64,000 nucleotides of DNA from Dromiciops gliroides (GCF_019393635.1 NC_057862.1:675668314-675732313); one strand, 5' to 3'; counted from the first letter of the stretch, positions 33,101 to 41,370 are shown. Notes: a model not told the origin generated them from the letters alone. A program made the numbers and translations.

Positions 33101-33942
33101 CAAGACTCCATGTGAAAACCTGTAAGGAAGAGAAATCAACAATATCTTGAAGCAAACTATTTCACTTTTAGATATGTCTAATTATTTAGAAGTTTGTTCC
33201 TAGACACCAAGCCTAAGTTTGATTCTTTGTAACTTCCATTCTCTGCCCTTGTTTCTGTTCTCTCCAGCCAAAGGTCAAATCTAATTGTTTCCCCAGATGA
33301 TTGCTCTTCAAAGAGTTGAGGATAATTATCATGCCTCCCCTCTCCCATAGTGTCTTCTCTTTTCCAAGCTTAACATCCTTACTTCTTTCAATGCATGCTT
33401 ACATGATATATACTCAATACCCTTCATCATTCTAGTTCCCCTGCTCTTAATACTCTTCTCATGATCAATAATCTTCTTAAAAGAGTGGCAATCAGAAGTG
33501 AACACAAATCTTCAGGAGAGATCTGAGAAGATGGTAGGACTATCACCTTTCTATTGCTGGAAGTTGTGTTCCTCATAATGTAGTCTGTGACTGACTGCTA
33601 CATTATTTTGCCAAATCAGGTTTGGCTTATAGTCCACTGTGGCCCCTGAATCTCCCCACACACACACAACTGCTGTCCAACAATGCCTTTAAAATTTTAT
33701 ACTTAAAAAGTTAATATTTTAGACCTAAGTATGAGACTCCATATTTTTTCTATTGGATTTCATTTTATATTCACCCAATATTTTAGCCTATTAGAACCCT
33801 GCTTCATTACATAGCATATTAGTTATCCTTTCTAATATTGTGACACCTCACAACCTGTAGGCCTTCTATATTTATCTTTATTTTTCTTTCAGGTCATGGA
33901 ATCCATGAGCATGCTACAGTGAATGGTGAAAAGACCCTATAA
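12511..33942 (+). CDS. Non-classical MHC class I-like heavy chain, seven exons (candidate UT family)
   Basis: Exons join at 12511-12595, 22765-22839, 23390-23647, 28169-28435, 30083-30361, 30545-30658 and 33893-33942. All introns are GT-AG and all junctions are phase 1, as in class I genes. The total is 1128 nt, or 375 residues. Predicted order: leader about 1-28, charged extra segment 29-53, alpha-1 about 54-140, alpha-2 about 141-229, Ig-like alpha-3 about 229-321, transmembrane about 332-355, tail to 375. The alpha-2 and alpha-3 cysteine pairs are present, as is GFYP in alpha-3. There are sequons in alpha-1 (NFS, NVT), alpha-2 (NHT) and alpha-3 (NCT). The protein is expected at the cell surface; beta-2-microglobulin pairing is possible but untested. 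Classical peptide-anchor residues are mostly absent. The UT call rests on marsupial origin and divergence, not on a tree. Other non-classical lineages remain possible. Confidence 0.85.
12964..13112 (-). repeat. WSINE1-type SINE, antisense, unit A only
   Basis: It lies in intron 1. It is flanked by 'ctagaacagggcttctt' on the left and a two-mismatch copy on the right. It is absent from the matching site near 53345. Confidence 0.93.
13397..13640 (+). repeat. MIR element, near full length
   Basis: It has the MIR core and tail: 'ctgtaaaatggggataatca', 'gaggatcaaatgagataata', 'gtgctccataaatgctgatt'. It is shared with unit B (53395-53800), where a later SINE interrupts it. Confidence 0.85.
14655..14739 (+). 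repeat. SINE 3' end with (CA)n microsatellite
   Basis: 'ttactagctatgtgaccctg' and 'gtgacttaaccccaagtgtc' are the WSINE1 3' part. They are followed at 14705-14739 by an uninterrupted CA repeat in the place of the poly-A tail. Confidence 0.85.
16481..16638 (-). repeat. WSINE1-type SINE, antisense, inside L1
   Basis: The T/G-rich tail and full body are flanked by 'aacagtattg' and 'aacaatattg' in L1 sequence. Confidence 0.93.
16903..17440 (-). mobile_element. Candidate solo ERV LTR, minus strand
   Basis: On the minus strand it has a TATA motif (complement of about 17094-17101), a downstream AATAAA (complement of about 16962-16967) and an end of TG...CA type. Within it, 17150-17245 is a 48-bp sequence repeated twice. 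A perfect short target-site duplication was not found, so the edges are approximate (the right edge could be 17443). The reading frame at 17129-17476 is LTR sequence, not a gene. No gag, pol or env sequence is present. Confidence 0.6.
17600..17930 (-). repeat. L1 3'-end fragment, antisense
   Basis: Phrases such as 'cataataatattccattcat' and 'catcatttcctaatagca' match the antisense 3' part of marsupial L1. It is short and diverged. Confidence 0.55.
18123..18306 (-). repeat. (CT)n microsatellite plus WSINE1-type SINE
   Basis: A pure CT/TC tract runs from 18123 to 18166, followed by an antisense SINE to 18306. The flanks are 'caacccatgcctct' and 'caacccttgcctct', a target-site duplication. The unit B site near 56285 is empty. 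Confidence 0.93.
18690..22600 (-). repeat. L1 LINE, antisense, 5'-truncated, broken ORF2
   Basis: On the minus strand, from high to low coordinate, there is an endonuclease part (22569-22258, with 'NMYAPSG' and '[12 protein letters not shown]'). A reverse transcriptase part follows (21207-20986, '[20 protein letters not shown]'), then the ORF2 C-terminal region (19705-19184, '[14 protein letters not shown]' and '[11 protein letters not shown]') and the 3' UTR to about 18690. ORF1 and the 5' UTR are missing, and ORF2 is split by stops and frameshifts, so the element is dead. It fills intron 1 up to 165 bp before exon 2 of the class I-like gene. Confidence 0.93.
22765..22839 (+). CDS. Exon 2: extra charged segment between leader and alpha-1
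   Basis: The 75-nt exon lies between a 'ttctcttttcag' acceptor and a gtatgt donor. It adds 25 residues rich in Lys, Glu, Pro and Thr (for example '[20 protein letters not shown]'), in phase with exons 1 and 3. Classical class I genes lack such an exon; rodent MILL genes are known to have one in this place. It has no obvious domain and may form a flexible N-terminal extension. It is missing from unit B because of a deletion. It could be skipped without shifting the frame. Confidence 0.65.
22840..23389. other. Intron 2, no other feature
   Basis: The 550-bp intron between the extra exon and alpha-1 has no recognised repeat. It contains short antisense frames only (22903-23106), which I treat as chance. 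Confidence 0.6.
23390..23647 (+). CDS. Exon 3: alpha-1 domain
   Basis: The 258-nt exon lies between a 'ttgtcatgcag' acceptor and a gtaagt donor. It has the class I alpha-1 layout: a beta-strand start '[11 protein letters not shown]', a '[11 protein letters not shown]' strand region, then a helix with 'KDYIEHKK' and a C-terminal 'FIQNVTKSE'. The Tyr of KDY matches the position of the conserved Tyr59, but Tyr7 is replaced (Met by position) and Tyr84 by Phe. NFS and NVT are sequons. There is no cysteine, as usual for alpha-1. It is absent from unit B. Confidence 0.85.
24255..24414 (+). repeat. WSINE1-type SINE with (AAAT)n tail
   Basis: A full body from 'ggggcagctaggtggcgcag' to a tail of AAAT units. 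It is flanked by 'atattggagtgg' and 'atactggagtgg'. Confidence 0.95.
25007..25192 (+). repeat. WSINE1-type SINE
   Basis: The body starts in 'gacagctaggtggtacagtg' and ends in an A-rich tail. The flanking direct repeat is 'aaatttcctgtca'. Confidence 0.93.
25482..25623 (-). repeat. WSINE1-type SINE, antisense
   Basis: A T-rich tail, 'agggcaatgagggttaagtg' and a terminal 'gccacctagctgcccc'. Confidence 0.93.
26050..26235 (+). repeat. MIR-type fragment
   Basis: It reads 'ggactggattcaaatcccac' then 'ctcatctgtaaaatgaggag', matching MIR in sense orientation. Confidence 0.65.
26245..26791 (+). mobile_element. Solo ERV LTR, plus strand
   Basis: The 547-bp element starts TGTAAAGAATTAATTG and ends GGTCCCCACA. 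It is flanked by a 4-bp target-site duplication, CCTT. It has an AATAAA at 26686-26691, followed by a GT-rich stretch. It belongs to the same family as 34273-34850. No internal retroviral genes are present, so it is a solo LTR. It lies in intron 3 of the class I-like gene. The frames at 26258-26707 are LTR sequence. Confidence 0.88.
27166..27682 (-). mobile_element. Solo ERV LTR, minus strand
   Basis: The ends are TGTGATG and CATCACA, a perfect 7-bp inverted repeat, flanked by the 4-bp duplication AATC. On the minus strand a TATAAAA motif (complement near 27450) precedes an AATAAA (complement near 27236). Inside, 27341-27427 holds a 29-bp unit repeated three times. The same family occurs at 56978-57423. 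No retroviral genes are present. It lies in intron 3. Confidence 0.88.
27880..27985. repeat. TATG/TATA-rich low-complexity tract
   Basis: It is built of TATG, CACA and TATA steps, including 'gtatgtatgtatatgtgtgg'. The short antisense frame across it is low complexity, not a gene. Confidence 0.7.
28169..28435 (+). CDS. Exon 4: alpha-2 domain
   Basis: The 267-nt exon lies between a 'ctctctacag' acceptor and a gtaag donor. It starts '[15 protein letters not shown]' and continues '[18 protein letters not shown]', which closely follows the classical alpha-2 pattern (cysteine near the start, DG-D-- strand, then W). The second cysteine is in 'MELYCFVMM', so the alpha-2 disulfide is kept. Counting from that cysteine without gaps, the classical Thr143, Lys146, Trp147, Tyr159, Trp167 and Tyr171 are all replaced. 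NHT is a sequon near the alpha-1/alpha-2 junction. It is absent from unit B. Confidence 0.88.
28725..29000 (+). repeat. Old LINE-type interspersed repeats (two cores)
   Basis: Two cores of the 'gtctactatgtgcaaaacac' type at 28740 and 28890, as at 1580-1910. The paralogous stretch in unit B is 57610-57900. Confidence 0.45.
29296..29452 (-). repeat. WSINE1-type SINE, antisense, unit A only
   Basis: A full body ending 'ccacctagctgccc' with short duplicated flanks ('cagggctct' type). The matching unit B site near 58190 is empty. Confidence 0.92.
29455..30082. other. Intron 4, 3' part, conserved with unit B
   Basis: No gene. The sequence matches 58390-59132 and is unique-looking, ending in the polypyrimidine tract and TTTAG acceptor of the alpha-3 exon. 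Confidence 0.65.
30083..30361 (+). CDS. Exon 5: alpha-3 immunoglobulin-like domain
   Basis: The 279-nt exon (93 residues) has the length of classical alpha-3. It keeps the C1-set Ig signature: '[10 protein letters not shown]', then 'LLRWEKGG', then 'GYTCVVEH'. The loop that contacts CD8 in classical molecules (acidic Q-D-E positions) reads '[11 protein letters not shown]' and lacks the acidic pattern, so CD8 binding is doubtful. The exon carries a run of seven G at the KGGQ codons. It is kept, broken, in unit B and in the inverted relic. Confidence 0.92.
30545..30658 (+). CDS. Exon 6: connecting peptide and transmembrane segment
   Basis: The 114-nt exon encodes the connector '[10 protein letters not shown]', a 24-residue hydrophobic stretch from '[14 protein letters not shown]' to 'GAFIMW', then KKKK as stop-transfer. 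A Cys lies within the membrane segment. It indicates a type I membrane protein rather than a GPI-anchored or secreted form. Read-through past the gtatg donor would add a short tail ending at 30699. Confidence 0.9.
30820..31530 (-). repeat. CR1/L3-like LINE fragment
   Basis: Antisense CR1/L3-like phrases such as 'gaatgaacatgacattctac' and 'atgtggtctgaccagcaaga'. It is shared with unit B (59830-60540), so it predates the duplication. Confidence 0.55.
31540..31694 (-). repeat. WSINE1-type SINE, antisense, unit A only
   Basis: A TTTTG-repeat tail, full body, and flanks of 'ataattactttt' and 'ataatagttactttt'. The unit B site near 60605 is empty. Confidence 0.92.
31700..32360. other. Intron 6, AT-rich, no gene
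   Basis: It is AT-rich, conserved with 60600-61325 in unit B, and has no recognised repeat or coding signal. Confidence 0.55.
32366..32519 (+). repeat. WSINE1-type SINE, unit A only
   Basis: A full body with a CAA-repeat tail, flanked by 'agaatagggcttca'. Unit B has that sequence once, at about 61325, without the SINE. Confidence 0.95.
32640..32880 (-). repeat. Long marsupial SINE, antisense, unit A only
   Basis: It contains 'ttcttggcaaagatattgta', 'tcattttgcagatgagaaaa' and a terminal 'ccagacctagtgctctatg'. The unit B counterpart near 61440 runs through without it. Confidence 0.75.
33000..33740 (-). repeat. CR1/L3-like LINE fragment
   Basis: Antisense CR1/L3-like sequence, shared with unit B (61540-62445). 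It ends just before the final exon region. In unit B the homology stops here, at a deletion. Confidence 0.5.
33893..33942 (+). CDS. Exon 7: cytoplasmic tail and stop
   Basis: After a 'tttttctttcag' acceptor the exon encodes 16 residues, '[16 protein letters not shown]', then TAA at 33940. A single short tail exon replaces the two or three tail exons of classical class I genes, and no tyrosine sorting motif is present. It is assigned by splice phase and position; cDNA evidence is not available. Unit B lacks it. Confidence 0.65.
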
Positions 33943-34156
33943 AGGGAGTTGGGACTTGTACAATGAAGAAAGCCATCAATGGGGAAGAGCACTGAAGAGG
34001 CTCTATGGGCACATATATAAATTCTACTCCTCTGATCTCTTTCTTTAAAAAAAATAACATTTTAGTTTGTTCCCTAATTATATGTGAAAACATTTTATCA
34101 TTTATTTTATAAAAATTGTTATCTCTCTCTTAAACTGTAATCAAGATAGGTCTCCC

Positions 34157-34162
34157 AATATA
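34157..34162 (+). terminator. Weak candidate poly-A signal AATATA
   Basis: Between the stop codon and the LTR at 34273 there is no canonical AATAAA. AATATA here is the best variant. A canonical signal first appears inside the LTR at 34745-34750. Confidence 0.3.
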
Positions 34163-34272
34163 AAGTGGAACACGGAAATGAAGTCTTGCTCTTAACCTTT
34201 GTTTGAGTTTAGATTATTGTATGTCCATAAAGCAAAGGAAAATTCTGTATTTTTAGGTATTCATATGGATAC

Positions 34273-34850
34273 TGTAAAGAATTAATTGTTATTTGAAGTT
34301 TTTATGACCCTATCTTTTGGCTAGAAGTTTAAAAACCCTGGCGCTTGCAACTGGCCTGGGGCTCAGACACAGTGCCTCTGCAAACTGCACGGTGCTTCAC
34401 CCACTGGTTGTAGCCATCTCCATGGCGCTAGCACCTCACATCATCATCACTCACCAATGTCTACATGGGCCTGGCAAAATTATAATGACTGGAAGCCCAA
34501 TGAGGGCAGTCATATGACTGTCAGAGCAGCCAGCCAATTGGCTGGGGGCTATGTGTTGTCAGCCTGGGGTCTGCTGGGAAGAAGGGAGGTTTTTCGTCAT
34601 TCTAGCTTGAAGCTGGAAGACGACAGGATGCTGCTGTGTGTTCTCAGCTGATTCCTTGGTGGTGGTGTTAGTCAGGTTGCATTTTATTTCCTTTCCCTTA
34701 ATCCTATTGATCCTGTTTGTGTTTTTTTTAAGTTCATTCTTGTTAATAAATCCTGTTCAGTTTTGAGGGAGGCTGTTGGTCTCCTTCCTTGCCCCAATAT
34801 TGTGGCGAGTCACATAGCTAACACTCCCCAATTAAAAATTGGTCCCTACA
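34273..34850 (+). mobile_element. Solo ERV LTR, plus strand, downstream of the class I-like gene
   Basis: The 578-bp element is flanked by the 4-bp duplication ATAC. It starts TGTAAAGAATTAATTG and ends GGTCCCTACA, the same family as 26245-26791. AATAAA at 34745-34750 lies in sense with the class I-like gene, 0.8 kb past its stop. No retroviral genes are present; the frames at 34317-34651 are LTR sequence. Confidence 0.88.
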
Positions 34851-35084
34851 ATACTCAGGCATATTGAAATGTATGGCCCTTCTGTTCTCAGAGACCCAGT
34901 AGATCAATGGATCAATATATCAGCTGTTAACTTGTACCAGGAGGACAGGAGAAGATTTTGTCTGGAAATAAAAGAGTCCCTTGACATTGGCCAGACTGCT
35001 ATCAGGCTCCCTGTGTTTTCAGCTCCCACTTGGGTGACCTTTCCTCCTTCAATGCTGCTTATTCAAGTTTATGGAATTCCTTCA

Positions 35085-35310
35085 GTGAATAGATCACGGG
35101 GCCTGGATTCAGGAAGTCCTGAGTTCAAGTCTTCCCTCAGAAATTTCCTAGCTCTGTCACCATAGGTAAGTCACTTAATATCTGCCTACTTCAATTTCTT
35201 CATCTATAAAATGGAAGTAATAATAGCACCTATCTCCCAGGCTTATTTTGAGGATCAAATGAGATAATATTCATAAATCTCTTTGTAAATGTTAAAGCAC
35301 TATGTTGCTG
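35085..35310 (+). repeat. MIR element
   Basis: 'cctgagttcaagtcttccct', 'catctataaaatggaagtaa' and 'gaggatcaaatgagataata' in order. Confidence 0.75.
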
Positions 35311-35560
35311 CTGCTGCTGCTGCCGAAGTGGAAAAAAGAGCTGAGGTATAAGTCTTCATCCTAGATCTAGATTATTCTGGTGACCATCAACAACTCATTT
35401 AGCCTTTCTGAGACTCAATTACCTAATTTATAAAATGTTGAAAATAATATAACACTACCTATTTCACATGGTTCTGGTGAGGAAGATAATTCTGTAAGCC
35501 ATAGAGCATTACATAAATGTGATTTATTATTATCTTTAGAGAGATAGCATAGTGTTGTTG

Positions 35561-35720
35561 TTTTTTTTTTTTGTTTTTTGTTTTTGGCAGGGCAATGAGG
35601 GTTAAGTGACTTGCCCAGGGTCACACAGCTAGTAAGTGTCAAGTGTCTGAGGTGGGATTTAACTCAGGTTCTCCTGAATCCAGGGCCAGTGCTTTATCCA
35701 CTGTGCCACCTAGCTGCCCC
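35561..35720 (-). repeat. WSINE1-type SINE, antisense
   Basis: A T-rich tail and full body, ending 'gccacctagctgcccc', flanked by short repeats of the 'agcatagtgttgt' and 'agcacagtgttgt' type. Confidence 0.92.
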
Positions 35721-35734
35721 TTGACAGCACAGTG

Positions 35735-36500
35735 TTGTAGATAGAAAGCTGGGTTCAAAGTTAAGAAGATATAGGTTCAAATCTCACCTCTAACACATCC
35801 TGGCTGTGTGACCTTGGGTAAATCAGTTCCCTTCAGTGCCACATGCAGCCCTCTAATTCACTAAACTACAGAGAAGATGCTAAGATTTATTGATAGGGTG
35901 AATTTTGTTCTCAGAGATTCCTATACTAGTGTAGTCATGGTGCCAATCCCAGTCCCTATTGCTATTCCTACTAAGTCTCTGCTCAAAGCCACCTTCTCCC
36001 TGGTTCTTTAATCCAATGGATCCATTATATCATGGGTATAGGTGGTCCCTCCAAGTCACTAGATAGACATATCCCCCTACACTAGATTATTCCTGCTCAG
36101 GTTTTTCCTTAGATCCTCTATAGAGGATCTCATCATGATAATAACAATTCATTTTTATATAAAGCCTTACAGTTTACAAAGTTGATAATTCAAGCTTTAA
36201 CTCCATTTGATAAATAAGGAGACTGAGGCTCAGTGTAGTGATGACACTTTCTTAAGGTTGCATCACAAGTAAGAGGGCAGAGATAAGACTCCAGACCGTT
36301 CTTCTGTTCTCTTTCTGCTGGCTTTCTCACTACTCCATGTAAATCTCTACCTCCCCTAACAATTCCTCAGCACTTTCTATTCATAGGATGCCCAGTGTGG
36401 TTTTGTCAAGAGTCTTTTACTGGGAGATTCGGGTAACAATTATAGGTTCATAACATTAGCAATCTAGGAATAGAAGGGAATTCAGATGCATTTACATCAA
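35735..36500. other. MIR-like fragment and unique sequence shared with unit B
   Basis: 35735-35850 is MIR-like ('ctggctgtgtgaccttgggt'). The block matches 62450-62930. No gene is seen. Confidence 0.55.
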
Positions 36501-36534
36501 CACTTCTCATTTTACAGATGAAAAAATTGGTGCT

Positions 36535-36685
36535 GGGGCAGCTAGGTGGTGCAGTGGATAGAGCACCGGCCCTGGAGTCAGGAGTACCTGAGTTCAAATC
36601 CGGCCTCAGACACTTAACACTTACTAGCTGTGTGACCCTGGGCAAGTCACTTAACCCAATTGCCTCACTAAAAAAAAAAAAAAAA
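36535..36685 (+). repeat. WSINE1-type SINE
   Basis: A full body with poly-A, flanked by 'aaaaattggtgct' and 'aagaaattgatgct'. Confidence 0.92.
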
Positions 36686-38394
36686 GAAATTGATGCTCCT
36701 GGAGCTTAAATGATTTGTACAAGGTCACACCAGTAAACAGAATTTGAATCCAGGTTCTCTAATTCAAACAGCAATGCTCTTTCCCTTGTGCCATATTGCT
36801 TTTCATTAATTAGCTGTGTGAACTTGAAGTGGTCATCTCCCTCCATTGGTACCTAATTTCCTTGTTTGTCAAATGAGGGGAGTTCCTTAGACCAGCAAAA
36901 ACACAGGACTAGGCTCTAACCCTATTTTTAACACACTTGATGTTCCCACCGGACCTAGGGTGTCTGTAATATTAGGTTTGTTACCTTCATTCTAGAGAAA
37001 ATGAACCTGACACTCAGGAGAGATTATTGTACCTACCCAGCATCATACAGCTATCTTTAGGAGGTAGAGATCTCCACTGATCCAAGTTCAATATTCCTAA
37101 TGTTGCTCAATATTGCTTAACTTTTCTCTATCCCAAGCTGTGGGAATTTATGTCTTCCATAGCTCATCAGATTTCCTATATTCAACTTGGCCTTATAACT
37201 GAATTTCTTTGACGGTACCCTCATTGTTAGAGAAGTCTTGGTTAGTCCCATCCCCCAAGGATTTTAAGCTCTGCAAGGATAAAGGCTACACATTCACTGG
37301 TGTCCCCAGAGTCCAAACACATAGTTGGGCACAAAGTAAAGGAATGCTGAAGTTGAGAGGACAGATTTGAGAATGAAACCCAAGTCTCTGGGCTCCAGCT
37401 TGGTATAGCATCTCCATTCAATGCTGTTGTTTAGTTGCTTTTCAGTCATGCCCTACTCTTCATAAACTCATTTGAGGTTTTCCTGGCAAAGATAGTGGAA
37501 TGTTTTGCCATTTCATTCTTTAGGTCCTTTCACAGATGAGGAAACTGAGGCAAACAGGGTTAAGCAACTTTACCAGGGTCACATAGCTAATAAGTGTCTC
37601 AGGTCAAATTTGAACTCAGGAAGATGTCTTCCTGACTGGCCCTCTGTCCACTGTGCCACCTAGCTGCCCTATTCAATAAGGAAGCCCAACCAGTTGCTTC
37701 TATTGACAGGACCACTAGAAGTCACAGAGGGCATACATGGTAGTGCTAAGGATAGGGTTTCCCAAGGCCAGCTCAGTGCTCTTTCCATTTCATTTTCACA
37801 TCTCAAATTCCCAGAAGAATGTAAACTCCTTGGGGATAGGTGTGTGTGTGTGTGTGTATTTTTAATTTTTTAATGTCTAATATCTTATATGATGGCTAGG
37901 TGGCACCATGGTGCATAGGGTGCTTGGCCTGGAAGACTCATCTTCCTAAATTCAAATCTGGTCTCAGACAATGACTAGCTGTGTGACCCTGAGAAAGTCT
38001 CTTAACCTTGTTTACCTCAGTTTCTCATCTATAAAATAATCTGGAAAATAAAATGTCAAACCACTCTATTACCTTTGCTGAGAAAACTCCAAATGGGGTC
38101 ACAAAGAGTCAGACAAGACTGAAAAATTATTGAACAACAACATCTGGCAACTAGTGGTCAATAAATTATTGTTGAATTGAATTTCACTGAAAAGTACTGA
38201 ATTGAATTGTGATCTCCTTGGTGCTGAATGGAAGAACTGGTGGTCTCTATCTTTTTCTTTTTTCTAGAGAACTGAGTATTTTACTTCTTCAAATGCTGGT
38301 GGTAGTTCCCAAATGATAATACTAAGAAATAGGGATGATCAATGTAAAGGGGAATGTAGGGACAGGATATCCAAAATGAATCTGAGAACATGTT
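36686..38394. other. Repeat mixture, unit A only
   Basis: It holds a MIR-like piece (36790-36890), L2-like ends, a long antisense SINE (37432-37668), a GT run (37841-37858) and a long sense SINE (37894-38146). No gene. The counterpart is missing from unit B, where 36500 joins 38925. Confidence 0.6.
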
Positions 38395-38705
38395 ATTTTC
38401 CTTTTTTTGTAAATTGTATTTTATTTTTTCAAATTATAAGAAGATTTCAACATTCATTTTTATAGGATTTTGAATTCCAATTTTTTCCCTCCCTTCCTCC
38501 CTCCTCTCTCTCTTCCCCAAGATGGCAAACAATCTGATACAGGTTATACATGTGCAATCATGTTGGGTACATTTCCACATTTGTCATGTTGTGAAAGAAG
38601 AAATAGAACAAAAAGGGAAAAGCAAAAAAAAAAAGAGTGAAAATAGTCTACTTTGATCTGCATTCAGACTCCATAGTTCTTTCTCTGGATATGGGTAGCA
38701 GAAAA
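38395..38705 (-). repeat. L1 3' end, antisense, 5'-truncated
   Basis: 'ttttgaattccaattttttc' and 'tacatgtgcaatcatgttgg' match the antisense 3' UTR of the L1 at 18690-19020. The adjacent frame at 38749-39051 has no paralogue and no recognised domain. Confidence 0.75.
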
Positions 38706-39069
38706 TATTATATTCTTAAGAGAAGAGGAAGATTCACTCCCTTCATCCTTGAAGAAGGATGAAATCAGTAAGAAAAAGGAGCCCCAGAGTTCTTTCACTC
38801 TCTGTGTGTCCCTGGGAATTTTGGTCAAGGATGGCTTGTGTAGGAAGATCAGGGAAATCTGGATGTCTGAAAACAGACCCAAGAAGAACATCTTCAGAAC
38901 CTGTTGTGAATTCATCAGCAGCAGAGAAGTGTTGCTTTGTGGGATTCCAGTGAGTGGTGGGGGATTTGGATTAAAGTTTATTCTTAATTTTCCTTTCTTA
39001 GTATTTTCTGAATATTTCCTTCTCTTCTATTTCTTCTATCTAAAACTGTGACAATGAATATGTTTCTAC

Positions 39070-39930
39070 TGGAAGTAGATATTCATATTTTGATGTTGAG
39101 AACAACTAGGCATCCCACGTGCTGAAAAATGTAATTTCCAGTCTTCATATTCTTCCTCTCTCATTACACTGAGCACCTTCCTGGACTCACTGGAATCTGG
39201 GAACAGAAGCTGAAAACATCTCCTGTGGGACCCATTAAGAGAATCTAAAAATCTAAAGAGTTTTTGAAAGGAACCTGAAAAGTCTTCTCTAGACCATGTC
39301 AGACTACTTGTTAGACATGTTGGAGTAAAGGTTCCTTTCCAAGAATGGATTGGATTGCTGGCCCCTGAGGTTCTTTCCAAACCTGAAATTATGTGAAAAG
39401 AAAGACAAGTCCTTTTCTAGTCACTTTGTGAAGACCTCTAGAAAGGGAAGCTACTGCCTGCCCAGGCAGCGCACTCCAATTTAGAGCAGCAGCTCTAATA
39501 ACAATTAGGAAGGCCTTCCTAACCACCACCCTAAATTGGTCTCTCTCATTACTCTTAATTCTGCCCATTGGAGTGATGGGGAAGCAAGAGTAATCCCTCA
39601 TTGACATGACAGAGCTTCCCATTCTTCAAAACAGCTTCCATGTGCCCCTCATGCCCCCAAGAACAGTACCCCCATTTTCTATGGTAAATACTCACAAGGC
39701 AGAGTGTTCATTCCTCAAACTGTACTCATTGTCCTCCTTTGTGTGTGTTTTCTCAGTGGGGTAACAAGAAATAAGTATGTGGTCTGACTTTCCTTGGGGA
39801 TATCATTTTCTAGTAATGCAGTCTAGAACAACCTTGAAGTTGCTGAGAAACACATCACATTGTTGAAATATATAGAGCTGGTAGTCCACTGAAGCCCTAA
39901 ATCTCTTCCTTAAGATAATTGTCTGAGTCT
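39070..39930 (-). repeat. CR1/L3-like LINE fragment
   Basis: Antisense CR1/L3-like sequence ('taacaattaggaaggccttc', 'gtgtgttttctcagtggggt'). It is shared with 63060-63640 and forms the right end of the duplicated unit. Confidence 0.5.
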
Positions 39931-40917
39931 GGATTTTAGTCAAGTCTTCCTGACTCCGTTCTATCCACTGTGCCACCTAGATGCCCCATTTACAACTTCG
40001 ATTTCCAATTAGGGTAATACATTTAAGGAAGCTAGGTGGTGAAATGATAGATATCGAAGCAGGAAGGCCTGAGTTCAAATCCAGTTTCAGAAGACACTAC
40101 TAGCTATTTGACCCTGGACAAGTTACTTAAACTCTCTAGATTCAGTTTTCTCATCTGTAAAATGGAGATTGTTGTTGTTGTTCATCCTTTGTTTTGGAAG
40201 AAGACCAGTTATATCATGATGAGTGTTGTCTTGCTTATGAATTGGATTTCAGTGAGGTAGAGTTGGGGAAAATTGTTAGCTTCTCTCACTCCCTTCCAGA
40301 GTCCTCAAAGTCCAGTGATAAGACAAAAGTAAGGATGACCGGTGATAACCCAGGATGGAGTGGTTGACCATAGCATCTTTGATGTCTTACTAAATTCTAA
40401 GTGTTCCACTATGCTTCAGATGCCTTCATGGATGTTGAAACAAATTGTTCTCCTCTTTGCATTCCACTAAGAGAAGTCTCCACATGCTTGGACTTGACAT
40501 CCCCCTAGATCACCAATAGGATTTGTGTTTAGGCTATCCTCAACCTATCCGATGAGATGGTTTTATTGGGTGTGGCCACTGTGCATGCTACAGCTTCTTA
40601 GAGTCACAGGTGAGAGTTGAGTGACAGGTGGACATAAAAGATGGGTGAGCAGCTTTGAAAAGAGCACAGCAAGTCCTCATACCAGAGGTGCTAGATCTCT
40701 TTGAACACCCCACATCCCCTCAAAATACATATAAGGATACAAAAAGAGAATATTTGTAAGTGCTTTGTAAAGACTTACTGCACTAAATGTACTAACTATT
40801 CTTATATAAAGGTGTGTGAGAATTGGAGTAACACCACCTGCTGGAGAGTCACTATAGGAAAGCTCCGCCATGAGGAAAAGGCAGGTGGCATCACTCCAGT
40901 TGTTACAGGTGAAAGGT
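39931..40917. other. Spacer between units A and B
   Basis: 40025-40168 is a diverged sense SINE. 40165-40610 is an old marsupial repeat also glimpsed near 51100-51180 ('gtgatgtcatggtcctcttt' relatives). 40815-40910 is a fragment related to the LTR at 43139-43510 ('accacctgctggaga'). No gene. Confidence 0.55.
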
Positions 40918-41119
40918 GAAGATGCTGAAATTTTCTATTATTCAAGGAAAAGTAAAAGGACGAGAGGGATGGGATTGAGTCATGCTCTTGGGAAATTCTT
41001 CATTCATCATTTAGTCAAGTAAACAGAGCAAGATTCTCCCTGAAGAGTAAAATGTAATTTATGCCCATTTAAAATATCTGTCATGGAACTGATAGAATAA
41101 AAGTGGTAAAAAAAAATGG

Positions 41120-41370
41120 TGACTGTAAAACCTTCCAGAAGCAAACTGCAATTTGTTATCTATAAGAATCCTTGTACTTCAGGTAAATTGATAATCACAC
41201 TATCTCAGAGTCAGTAAGGATATTTGAATTCAGACATTTCTAGATGCTTCCAATTTCTATAATATCAGCAAGTGCTTGTCCATCTGTTACTTGAAAACCT
41301 CCAGTAAGGAGGAACTTACAAGCTCTGTAGTGATTCCATTACACTTCCTTTCAAACATTTCAAAAGAGTT
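41120..41370 (-). repeat. CR1/L3-like LINE fragment (B copy)
   Basis: The counterpart of 1140-1450, with the same phrases ('cttgaaaacctccagtaagg'). Confidence 0.5.

Larger units (their letters stand above)
925..39930 (+). repeat. Unit A of a tandem segmental duplication
   Basis: Blocks of this unit recur in the same order and orientation at 40918-63640. Clear pairs (A with B) are: 925-1450 with 40918-41370; 1500-2870 with 43640-45040; 7200-7680 with 45050-45490; 7690-14460 with 47890-54600; 18330-18720 with 56290-56690; 28465-33740 with 56830-62445; 35725-36500 with 62450-62930; 38925-39930 with 62925-63640. Unit A carries the complete class I-like gene. It also has a 4-kb stretch (3075-7225) and the interval 14460-18300 that have no clear counterpart in B. 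Matching was done by eye and edges are accurate to roughly 20-50 bases. Confidence 0.85.

Noticed and set aside
38749-39051. 100-codon plus-strand frame
   Set aside because: It has no recognised domain, lies next to an L1 3' end and its first half has no counterpart in unit B.
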